Made by a program: the position numbers and the translations under genes
Assembly (NCBI GenBank): GCA_019419895.1
Contig: JAHZIE010000002.1
Coordinates: forward strand, 29,526 to 93,525
Length of the DNA stretch: 64,000 nucleotides
Source: Clostridiales bacterium
GTDB lineage: Bacteria; Bacillota; Clostridia; Oscillospirales; Acutalibacteraceae
Direction of reading: 5' to 3'
In this document: in pieces, positions 1 to 7,291 of the stretch
Numbering within the stretch: the stretch's first letter is position 1
How the letters are laid out: each line of letters begins with the position of its first letter
The notes under the pieces: generated by a model
What the model was told of the DNA's origin: nothing
The model's input: the letters and a program-made list of their open reading frames with translations, nothing else
The model's database searches: none

Positions 1-531
1 GGCCAGAATTTCAACAGGATCCTTGGAATTAACATACAAATTCCTCATAGCTTCCTTGTAAATCCGGTCGCCGTCCTCTTCCAGGTGGTTGACATCGACA
101 ATGAGCTGGTGAATGGTGGTCGATTTTTGGAAATTGTGAAATTCCTCCATGGTTTTTTTCAAACAGTCGCAGCACTGGATGATGACGTCAGCGAAATCCA
201 GCGCTTCTGAACGGATGGACTGGATATTAAACATATAAATCCGCATCAGGACGTCCTCAATGGAATCTGTAACGTCATCAATGGTCTGGGCGAGGCTCAT
301 GATATCCTCCCTCTCAATGGGGGTGATAAATTCGTCGGCCAGTTTTACCATCATCTCATGCTTTTTATCATCCGCCGAATGTTCGATTTTATGGATGTAA
401 TCCATGATTTCGGGGAGCTTGTCCACTTCAAAATTAATCAGGGTTTTGCTCAGATTACGGGAGGCGGAACAACTGAATTCCACCATTTCGACAAACATCT
501 GAAAATAATTGGTGCGCTGCTTTTTAGCCAT
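1..531 (-). CDS. DUF47 / PhoU-like phosphate transport accessory protein (partial)
   Basis: The reading frame opens at an ATG at 531 on the minus strand and runs off the left edge, so only the first 177 residues are visible. The sequence is rich in helices with PhoU-like acidic/His patterns (IEHSADDKKHEMM, then AQTIDDVTDSIEDVLMRIYMF), typical of DUF47 proteins (usually about 205-215 residues). Family knowledge: DUF47 proteins are encoded beside PiT phosphate or metal transporters and are thought to modulate them. It lies 40 bases downstream of the pit gene on the same strand, so the two are almost certainly co-transcribed. The C-terminus is missing only because the window ends. Confident on family; exact role is inferred. 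Confidence 0.88.
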   Translation of the reverse strand, partial: MAKKQRTNYFQMFVEMVEFSCSASRNLSKTLINFEVDKLPEIMDYIHKIEHSADDKKHEMMVKLADEFITPIEREDIMSLAQTIDDVTDSIEDVLMRIYMFNIQSIRSEALDFADVIIQCCDCLKKTMEEFHNFQKSTTIHQLIVDVNHLEEDGDRIYKEAMRNLYVNSKDPVEILA

Positions 532-571
532 GGAAAACCATCCTTTCTATATTGAAGGCAAATACCTGTTT

Positions 572-1624
572 TTAGAATACCGCAAGGAACAAATGGGCCA
601 TGAGGAAACCGACCAGGCCGCAGCCGGGAAAGGTGAGCACCCAAGCCCAAACCATATCCTTTACTACGCCCCATTTGACGGCAGACATTCTTTTCGCCGC
701 GCCGACGCCCATAATGGCCGTTGTTTTGGTGTGGGTGGTGCTGACGGGAATCCCCGTTAAGGAAGAAATGAGGAGGCAGACGGAACCGGCGACATCGGCG
801 GAAAAACCCTGGTATTTTTCCAGCTTTACCATATCCATGCCCACCGCCTTAATAATGCGGTATCCACCGATGGAAGTGCCCAGCGCCATGACGAGGGAAC
901 ACAGGATCATCAGCCAAATGGGAATTTGGAATTCAGTGACATTGGCCTGCCCGTTGGCGAGGAAAACCCCCAGCATGAACACGCCCATGAACTTTTGCCC
1001 GTCTTGGGCGCCGTGCATAAAGGCCATAGCGGCGCCGCCGCAGATTTGCGCGCCGCGGAAAAATCCGTTTGTTTTTTTTCGGCTGATACCCTGGCAGATC
1101 GCGCCGGTCAGCCTAGCGCACAGCCAACCCATGCCGAACCCAAGAACGGTGGAAAGAACAAGACCGTAAATCACCTTGATCCACTCGTTTCCGTTGATTC
1201 CGGAAAAGCCGCCCTGAAGGGCAATGGCGGCGCCTGAAATACCCGCGATTAAGGCGTGGCTTTCACTGGTGGGAATCCCGAAGACCCACGCGATGGTGGC
1301 CCATGCCACAATTGCCACCATCGCGGCGCATAAGGCGATAAGGGCATAATGGGAATCTCCTCCAAAATCCACCATATTATAAATTGTTTCGGCGACGGTG
1401 GCGTTGATAAAGGTCATCGTCAGCACGCCGAGGAAATTGAAAACCGCCGCCATGAGAACAGCGGAACGCGCGCCCATAGAGCGCGTGGATACACAGGTGG
1501 CGATAGCGTTGGGGGCGTCGGTCCATCCGTTTACCATGATGACGCCCAAGGTCAGAAGCACGGTAATCAAAAGGGCTGGGTTGGATACCACTTGCCCTAA
1601 AAAATCGGGCAGTGAAATGCTCAT
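572..1624 (-). CDS. pit: Inorganic phosphate transporter, PiT family
   Basis: A 350-residue integral membrane protein with about ten hydrophobic segments. It carries both PiT repeat signatures: NGWTDAPNAIATCVSTR near residues 32-48 and MHGAQDGQKFMGVF near residue 208, the latter matching the family's GANDGQK motif. GIPVSTTHTKTTAIMGVG lies near residue 300. The family performs Na+- or H+-coupled uptake of phosphate, often as a metal-phosphate complex. An upstream in-frame ATG at 1720 is rejected: it overlaps the promoter -35/-10 elements, whereas the ATG at 1624 is preceded by a good AGGAGAGG site. It forms an operon with the DUF47 gene that follows it. Specificity for phosphate rather than sulfate is inferred from the DUF47 pairing. 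Confidence 0.93.
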   Translation of the reverse strand: MSISLPDFLGQVVSNPALLITVLLTLGVIMVNGWTDAPNAIATCVSTRSMGARSAVLMAAVFNFLGVLTMTFINATVAETIYNMVDFGGDSHYALIALCAAMVAIVAWATIAWVFGIPTSESHALIAGISGAAIALQGGFSGINGNEWIKVIYGLVLSTVLGFGMGWLCARLTGAICQGISRKKTNGFFRGAQICGGAAMAFMHGAQDGQKFMGVFMLGVFLANGQANVTEFQIPIWLMILCSLVMALGTSIGGYRIIKAVGMDMVKLEKYQGFSADVAGSVCLLISSLTGIPVSTTHTKTTAIMGVGAAKRMSAVKWGVVKDMVWAWVLTFPGCGLVGFLMAHLFLAVF

Positions 1625-1691
1625 ATTGCCTCTCCTCTCTCTCCTGGCACTAGAATCATCGTTAAATTTTACTTGTATTTTACCTTGTTCT

Positions 1692-1720
1692 ATCATATCA
1701 TTTTTTACCTGATCCGACAA
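1692..1720 (-). promoter_or_regulatory. Promoter of the pit-DUF47 operon
   Basis: On the minus strand TTGTCG (1715-1720) and TATGAT (1692-1697) are separated by 17 bases, with TG one base upstream of the -10. It points into the pit operon and places the transcript start near 1685, downstream of the spurious longer pit start. Confidence 0.6.
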
Positions 1721-1975
1721 TATGTTTCTTGATATTTTTCTTTTTAGGGATTCTGTCCGTGCTTTTATATTTCACGTTTGCTTTTTGGCTCCTGTCGTCT
1801 GTTTATCCTGAAGAAAAGGGAGGCCGGCCTTTTCCGCGCCCGGTTTTTATTCTATGCTTGCTTTCTAAAGAAATCCAAGGCCCGTCCCGCGAAAGATCAC
1901 GGGCTTTGACAGAAAAGCGGCGGATTGGCCTCTGCTGCGTAAACGGGCAACCATGCATTGGGAAGCGGCTTTGCG

Positions 1976-2004
1976 TTTACAAACGAAAAAAAACGTGCTA
2001 TGCT
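1976..2004 (+). promoter_or_regulatory. Promoter of the nagA operon
   Basis: TTTACA (1976-1981), 17-base spacer, TATGCT (1999-2004), with an extended TGC before the -10. It lies about 40 bases upstream of the nagA ATG. The rest of the 1721-2044 gap shows no gene or recognised riboswitch. Confidence 0.6.
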
Positions 2005-2044
2005 AAAGCTGGATAAAAATTTAATCCGCAGGGAGGGTGCTTTT

Positions 2045-3178
2045 ATGATTTTTAAGGGCGGGAAGCTATTTTACCGCGACAGATTCCAGTCTCTGGATAT
2101 GAGGGTGGAAGGGAATAGGATTGTTGAGATAGGAGAGGCGCTTCACGGCGACCGCGCGAGGAATATGACTGGGAAAAAGCTTCTTCCCGGCCTGGTGGAC
2201 GTCCACTCCCATGGCTGCGTGGGATATGATTTTTCCAACGCTTCGGTGGAAGAAATGAGGAGGATGTGCCTCCATTATGCAGGCAGGGGGGTCACCGCGG
2301 TTTTGGCCACTACCATGACCAATCCTGTCGATACCATCCGGACCGCCATGTCCAATGTCCATGAGCTTATGGAGGAGCAAAAGGAGCGCCGGCAGGGAGC
2401 CAGGGTGCTGGGCGTCAATATGGAAGGGCCATTTTTAGGAGCGGATAAAAAAGGCGCCCACGATCCCCAATACCTGATGCCGCCCGATGAAAAGCTGTAC
2501 GACGAGCTTTTTGAGTTGTCCGGAGGAAATATCCGCCTGACAGATATCGATCCCACTTATCCCCAGGCCATGGATTTTATCCGCCGTAACAAAGGGAGGA
2601 CAAAGATTTCACTGGCCCATACCAGCTGTACCTATGAGTTGGCTGAGGAGGCGGTGAAGGAGGGGGCCACCCAGGTCACCCATCTTTTTAACGCCATGAA
2701 CGGGCTCCACCATCGGAAGCCGGGACTGATTGGGGCTGTTTGTGATTTTCCCCTATATGCGGAGATCATCGGAGACGGAATTCATGTGCATCCGGCAGTG
2801 CTGCGGATGATGTTCCGTCTGATCCCAGAGCGTATGATTTTTATTTCTGATTCCATGTCCGCCGCGGGGCTTTCCGATGGGGAATACCAGCTGGGCGGGC
2901 TGAAAGTCTATGTTCGGGAAGGCCATGCCAACTTGGCGGATGGGACAATTGCCGGATCGACCATCACGGTTTATGACGCGTTGAAAAACGCGGTGAGGTT
3001 TGGAATCCCGGAGGAGGCCGCCGTCGCGAGCGCTACCCGCGTCCCGGCCCAGGCAGTCGGCTGCGGCGAGATTGCCGGCGTGCTGGAAGAAGGCCGGCGT
3101 GCGGACTTTTTGATTGCCGGGGAAGATCTCTCCCTGGAGGAAGTTTATTGCGACGGCTGCCAGGTGGAAAGAAGCTAG
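2045..3178 (+). CDS. nagA: N-acetylglucosamine-6-phosphate deacetylase
   Basis: This 377-residue amidohydrolase removes acetate from GlcNAc-6-phosphate to give glucosamine-6-phosphate, in the cytoplasm. Visible signatures: HSH (residues 54-56) on the first strand of the barrel, metal-ligand glutamate in NMEGPF (E127), metal-ligand histidines H192 and H213, the substrate loop FNAMNGLHHRKPG, and the catalytic aspartate D269 in ISDSMSAAG. Length is normal for NagA. The ATG at 2045 is chosen because it follows a GGGAGGG site; the frame is open further upstream (to 1958), but that extension overlaps the promoter. It is first in a three-gene unit with a racemase-like protein (17 bases downstream) and a ROK-SIS fusion, which argues for amino-sugar catabolism. 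No nagB is in view. Confidence 0.95.
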   Translation: MIFKGGKLFYRDRFQSLDMRVEGNRIVEIGEALHGDRARNMTGKKLLPGLVDVHSHGCVGYDFSNASVEEMRRMCLHYAGRGVTAVLATTMTNPVDTIRTAMSNVHELMEEQKERRQGARVLGVNMEGPFLGADKKGAHDPQYLMPPDEKLYDELFELSGGNIRLTDIDPTYPQAMDFIRRNKGRTKISLAHTSCTYELAEEAVKEGATQVTHLFNAMNGLHHRKPGLIGAVCDFPLYAEIIGDGIHVHPAVLRMMFRLIPERMIFISDSMSAAGLSDGEYQLGGLKVYVREGHANLADGTIAGSTITVYDALKNAVRFGIPEEAAVASATRVPAQAVGCGEIAGVLEEGRRADFLIAGEDLSLEEVYCDGCQVERS

Positions 3179-3195
3179 CTGTCGGGGAGGTAATT

Positions 3196-3858
3196 ATGGG
3201 AAGAAAGCGGATTGCCATTCTGCATACGACGCCGGCGACCATAGAACCCCTGGGACGCTTGTGCGGAGAAAAGATTCCCGGCGCGGAGGTGAAAAATTTT
3301 CTGGATGATACCATCCTTCCAGAAATAAGCCTTGCGGGCCGAATTACGGAAGGGGCGCGCTACCGGCTGTATGCCATGATGCAGATGGCGCAGACAGCGG
3401 GGGCGGACGTTCTCCTCTGCGCCTGTTCTTCCGTTGGGGAAACGGTGGAGGATGGAAGAGGTTTGGTGAGGCTCCCCGTCCTCCGGATTGACGAGGCGAT
3501 GGTGGAACAGGCGGTGGAGCGGGGAAGCAGAATTGGTATTGCTGCGGCTCTGGAAACCACCCTTGGGCCCACGGCCCGCCTGGTGGAGAGAAAGGCCGCG
3601 GAGCGGGGAAAAAAGGTTGTATGGGAAGCCCGGCTGGCCCGGGGAGCCCAGGAGCTTTTGTCCCAGGGAAAACTGGAGGAATATGACCGTATGGTCGTCG
3701 AAAGCCTGATGGGGCTCGAGTCATCCTGCGATATTGTTCTATTGGCCCAGGCTTCCATGGCCCGGGTGCTGCCCCTTCTGCCAAAAGAAAAGAGGAAAAA
3801 ATTTCTGACCAGCCCGGAAAGCGGGATAGAGCGTCTGGCGCGGGTGTTGTCCATCTGA
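3196..3858 (+). CDS. Aspartate/glutamate racemase-like family protein
   Basis: A 220-residue protein resembling the Asp/Glu/hydantoin racemase superfamily: two similar alpha/beta halves, an N-terminal VAILHTTP-like strand (IAILHTTPATIEPLG), and the first active-site cysteine region LLCACSSVGE (C75 and C77). The second half should carry a matching Cys in an LGCTH-like motif, but the equivalent segment reads LLAQASMARVLPLL with no Cys, so two-base racemisation is doubtful. ATG at 3196 follows GGGGAGG. It sits between nagA and the ROK-SIS gene, so a role linked to amino-sugar or sugar-acid turnover is possible but unproven. Superfamily membership is fairly clear; substrate and reaction are unknown. 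Confidence 0.7.
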   Translation: MGRKRIAILHTTPATIEPLGRLCGEKIPGAEVKNFLDDTILPEISLAGRITEGARYRLYAMMQMAQTAGADVLLCACSSVGETVEDGRGLVRLPVLRIDEAMVEQAVERGSRIGIAAALETTLGPTARLVERKAAERGKKVVWEARLARGAQELLSQGKLEEYDRMVVESLMGLESSCDIVLLAQASMARVLPLLPKEKRKKFLTSPESGIERLARVLSI

Positions 3859-3931
3859 GGCCGGATACCTGAGCGGCGGAATGACAGTAGGGAAAATTGA
3901 AATAAGAGAACTTTGGAGAGGACGGCATGAG

Positions 3932-5554
3932 ATGAGGGAATATCTTCTTGGCTTTGATATTGGAGGAACAAAGTGCGCGGTAGTTTTGGCCTCTGTCCGC
4001 AATGGTATCAGGATTTTAGATAAAATAAAATTTCCGACTGAGGCCGGCAAGGGCTTTCAGCAGGTGAAAGAACGGCTTTTCCAGTCTGGAAGGGCGCTTT
4101 TGGAAAGAAACCATACCGGCAGGGCGGAGCTGCTGGGAATTGGTATTAGCTGCGGGGGCCCTCTGGATTCGGAAAGGGGAGTGGTGCTTTCCCCGCCCAA
4201 TCTTCCGGGATGGGATGAAATCCCCTTGACGGATTTGGCTGAAAAGGAATTTGGAGTTCCCGCATACCTCCAGAATGACGCCAATGCCTGCGCGCTGGTG
4301 GAATGGAAGCTGGGGGCAGGCCGGGGAACCCGTAATATGATTTTTCTCACCATGGGAACGGGCTTTGGCGGCGGGGTCATCTGTGAGGGCCATCTTGTCA
4401 CAGGGGCCTGCGACATGGCGGGCGAGGCCGGGGATCTGCTTTTGGAAAAGGGCGGACCGGTTGGCTTTGGCAAGGCGGGCTCTGTCGAGGGCTTTTGCGG
4501 CGGCGGCGGAATCGCGCGGCAGGCCCGGGCGTATACAAAAGAAAAGGTCAGTCAGGGGAAAACGCCTCAATGGATCGCCGACGGAGTGGCGGAAGAGGAA
4601 ATTGACGCCAAGCTGATGGCGGAGTATGCCCAGCGGGGAGACAAAGACGCTTTGGCAATTTATGATAGGGTAGGGAAAATGCTGGGCTATACCCTCAGCC
4701 TGCTGATGGACGCCTTTAATCCGGAGCGGATTGTCATCGGCAGCATTTTTGCCAGAAGCGGCCAGTTGCTGCGCCCTTCAATGGAAAGGGTAATTGAGGA
4801 ACAGGCGATTCCCCAAACAAGGCGGGCGTGCCAGGTCGTACCCGCCCAGACGGGGGAACGGCTGGGGGATCTCGCCAGCATTGCCGCCGCCTGTTATGGC
4901 ATGGGATTGGAAATTGAGGAAGAGGGCGAGCCTGTGGAACAGAGAGTCCTTTTCCATCTGGAAAGGATGACTAAGCGGTATCCCGTCCTGGAAGAAAAAA
5001 GGGAGGATATCCTGCAGGCCTACCGGATGCTTTCCGGCTGCTATCAAAGAGGGGGGAAGCTCCTCCTGTGCGGCAACGGAGGAAGCGCGGCGGACACGGG
5101 GCATATTGTCGGGGAACTGATGAAAGGCTTTTACAAAAAGCGTCCCCTCCCTCCTGAGCTGAAAGACAGACTGGGAGAGATGGGAGACCGACTGCAGGGG
5201 GCCCTGCCGGCAGTGTCGCTGGCCCAGGCTGACCCTCTGTTTACCGCCTTTTCCAACGACGTGGACGCTTCCCTGGTGTTTGCCCAGCAGGTGATTGGTC
5301 TTGGCAGAAAGGGAGATGTCCTGCTGGCTATCAGTACATCTGGAAACTCTGATAACATAGTCAAGGCCGCAAAAGCGGCAAGGGCTGTGGAAATGAGGGT
5401 TATCGGACTGACTGGAGAAGGAGGAGGAAGGCTGGCCGAAGAGAGCGATGTTCTGATCAATGTGCCGGCCGCCGAAACGGCCGATGTGCAGGAACTGCAC
5501 CTGCCGGTCTATCATGCCCTGTGCGCCATGCTGGAGGAGAAATTTTTCAAATAG
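3932..5554 (+). CDS. ROK-family sugar kinase fused to a GmhA-like SIS isomerase domain
   Basis: A 540-residue two-domain protein. Residues 1-325 are a ROK domain: phosphate-binding DIGGTK (9-14), catalytic NDANA (115-119) and TMGTGFGGGV (140-149). The usual ROK zinc site (His plus CxCGxxGC) is gone; AGEAGD (164-169) replaces AGExGH and no cysteine cluster follows. Residues about 340-540 are a SIS domain of the phosphoheptose-isomerase type: GNGGSAAD (381-388), H391/E395, ISTSGNS (467-473), and the QELH (520-523) and H528 pair used by GmhA-type isomerases. The start at 3932 is preceded by GGAGAGGA at 8 bases; an ATG at 3881 lacks a good site. Last gene of the nagA unit. It may phosphorylate and isomerise one sugar, but the substrate is unknown. 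Confidence 0.88.
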   Translation: MREYLLGFDIGGTKCAVVLASVRNGIRILDKIKFPTEAGKGFQQVKERLFQSGRALLERNHTGRAELLGIGISCGGPLDSERGVVLSPPNLPGWDEIPLTDLAEKEFGVPAYLQNDANACALVEWKLGAGRGTRNMIFLTMGTGFGGGVICEGHLVTGACDMAGEAGDLLLEKGGPVGFGKAGSVEGFCGGGGIARQARAYTKEKVSQGKTPQWIADGVAEEEIDAKLMAEYAQRGDKDALAIYDRVGKMLGYTLSLLMDAFNPERIVIGSIFARSGQLLRPSMERVIEEQAIPQTRRACQVVPAQTGERLGDLASIAAACYGMGLEIEEEGEPVEQRVLFHLERMTKRYPVLEEKREDILQAYRMLSGCYQRGGKLLLCGNGGSAADTGHIVGELMKGFYKKRPLPPELKDRLGEMGDRLQGALPAVSLAQADPLFTAFSNDVDASLVFAQQVIGLGRKGDVLLAISTSGNSDNIVKAAKAARAVEMRVIGLTGEGGGRLAEESDVLINVPAAETADVQELHLPVYHALCAMLEEKFFK

Positions 5555-5600
5555 ATAAATAAAGGAAATTTCCGCTGTATTCTTATCATTTTTCTAAAAT

Positions 5601-5631
5601 CCCCCAAACCGCATTCTGTGAGGTTTGGGGG
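5601..5631. terminator. Hairpin downstream of the ROK-SIS gene
   Basis: A perfect 10-bp stem (5601-5610 with 5622-5631) around an 11-base loop, 47 bases after the stop codon. There is no clear U-run on the plus strand, so it is a weak terminator candidate; the minus-strand side has a short T-rich tail. Confidence 0.45.
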
Positions 5632-6000
5632 AAATGTCTATCTATGGGGTTCAAATTGGCTGGGAAAATTCTTTTGCGGCGCGGCGGATATTGTGCCCGC
5701 GATGGTGAAGCGCGAGGGGGTCTGACTGTCTTTTGTATGCATAAACGAAATAAATCCCTCCAGCTCTGCTGTGGAAGAAAAAAATTATCATAAAGTAAGG
5801 AGCGAAGGAAGATAGTAAGGATAGCCGACCAATAGCAGAAAGGTACTGTTAGAGCAGCCATTAGCCGTTTTTGGGTTACAGGGCAAGCTGCGCAAAAGGT
5901 TCTTGGCCAATCCAAGCAAAGCCTAGGACTTGACTTTGTGATTTAAAAATCATCCGCGCTGTGGATTTCCCAAAAGTTCCAGTTCGTTCATAAAGAGAAG
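5632..6000. other. Intergenic stretch without recognisable features
   Basis: About 370 bases between the convergent ROK-SIS and EutH genes. Only short frames without plausible start sites are present, and no repeat, tRNA or riboswitch was recognised. Confidence 0.5.
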
Positions 6001-6048
6001 CTAAAAAATAAAAAAACGCGATTCCGGATAGACACATCTGGAATCGCG
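6001..6048 (-). terminator. Terminator of the Lic-EutH operon
   Basis: A 13-bp stem with one G-U pair (6017-6029 with 6036-6048) and a 6-base loop, followed on the minus strand by a long T-rich tract (6016 down to 6001). It lies about 45 bases after the eutH stop codon. Confidence 0.85.
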
Positions 6049-6091
6049 GGAATAAAACTGAATTTTCAGACAGACTCAGCCGGGCACGAGA

Positions 6092-7279
6092 CTATTTTGC
6101 CAGCTTTTCGAGCCGGGGGATGATAAATTTTGACGCGAGCGCAACGGCGAGAATGGCCGCGCAGAGCTTTCCCAGCATGACGGGAAGGATCAGGGAGGGC
6201 TGGTAGTTGGCCGTAAAGGCCAGGTGATCGCCGATCAGAAAGGCGCCGCATACAGAGAAAGAAATGGTTTTCACCTTATCGGCAGGCTTCATATCCTTCA
6301 CCATGGCGAAAAGGGCGAGAACATTGGCGGCGCAGGCGAGGATGCCGGTGGTGGCGTCCTTGGAAAGTCCGACCTTCCTTCCCACAGCGTCCAGAGGCCG
6401 GGAAAGATATTTTTTGATGAGATAAACCATTGGGAAAGCACCGCACAGCATCATACCGATGGCGCCGGAGACCTCCAGAGCTCGGTTGATGTCCTGTGAG
6501 TCGGCAATGATGGGATCAAATCCCCAAACGCCAAAAATCTTGGAAAAGACTCCGGTGAAATATTCCACCACACTCAGGACAAATACAATCCGCAGGGCGG
6601 AGTCCAAAATCTTTCCAAAGATATTAAAGCCGGTGATCATTTTTCCAGGGATCAGAAGCAGTCCCACAGCGATCAGGGCGCAGATGATAATCAGGGGAAT
6701 GAGATTCTGGAAAATCTGTCCGAAGCTCAAAGCCATTTGATAGGTTGCTTCCGCGTTGGTGGAGACCGCTTCCCGGATCATGGGATTGGAAAGAGCGATG
6801 ATAACGGAGGATATCAGGACGCCCACAGGGATGGAAACAAAGCCCGACATCACACCCAGGGCCAGATATTTCCGATCCTCCTTTTGGAGCATCTTTAAAG
6901 CTACCGGAATACTGAAAACAATTGTCGCTCCAGCCATATACCCCGTCATCATGGCCTCAATCCAGCCTTCCCGCGTCTGCGCCAAGGCATCCGCCAGCTG
7001 ATAGCCGCCCATGTCCACCGCGATAAAAGTAGTGGCGGCCATCGCGGGATCGGCGCCCACCAGACTGAATAAAGGGCCGAAAACACTGCTGACGGCTTTG
7101 GTCAGATAAGGCGCCGAAGCCATAATTCCGGCCACAGGCAGGAAAATGGAACCGATGGAGCCGATTCCCTCCAGGAACTGACTGCCTAATTCGCTTTTTT
7201 CCCTGAAAATAGACGCGGCGGCTCCTGCCACGGCACAAGCCATAATAATATAAACCACAAGATTACCAAATAGTTCCAT
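6092..7279 (-). CDS. eutH: EutH-type ethanolamine/choline permease
   Basis: A 395-residue hydrophobic protein with 10-11 membrane segments and the EutH pattern throughout: MELFGNLVVYIIMACAVAG at the start, then EGIGSIGSIFLPVAGIMAS, then the FIAVDMGGYQLADALA segment near residues 87-102. The family carries ethanolamine across the membrane. Here there are no other eut genes (no EutBC lyase or shell proteins). Instead the gene begins 12 bases after a LicC-LicA-type fusion, so the imported amino alcohol is more likely phosphorylated and activated for surface decoration or phospholipid synthesis than degraded. Whether choline or ethanolamine is preferred cannot be read from sequence. Confidence 0.9.
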   Translation of the reverse strand: MELFGNLVVYIIMACAVAGAAASIFREKSELGSQFLEGIGSIGSIFLPVAGIMASAPYLTKAVSSVFGPLFSLVGADPAMAATTFIAVDMGGYQLADALAQTREGWIEAMMTGYMAGATIVFSIPVALKMLQKEDRKYLALGVMSGFVSIPVGVLISSVIIALSNPMIREAVSTNAEATYQMALSFGQIFQNLIPLIIICALIAVGLLLIPGKMITGFNIFGKILDSALRIVFVLSVVEYFTGVFSKIFGVWGFDPIIADSQDINRALEVSGAIGMMLCGAFPMVYLIKKYLSRPLDAVGRKVGLSKDATTGILACAANVLALFAMVKDMKPADKVKTISFSVCGAFLIGDHLAFTANYQPSLILPVMLGKLCAAILAVALASKFIIPRLEKLAK

Positions 7280-7291
7280 ACGGTCACATCC

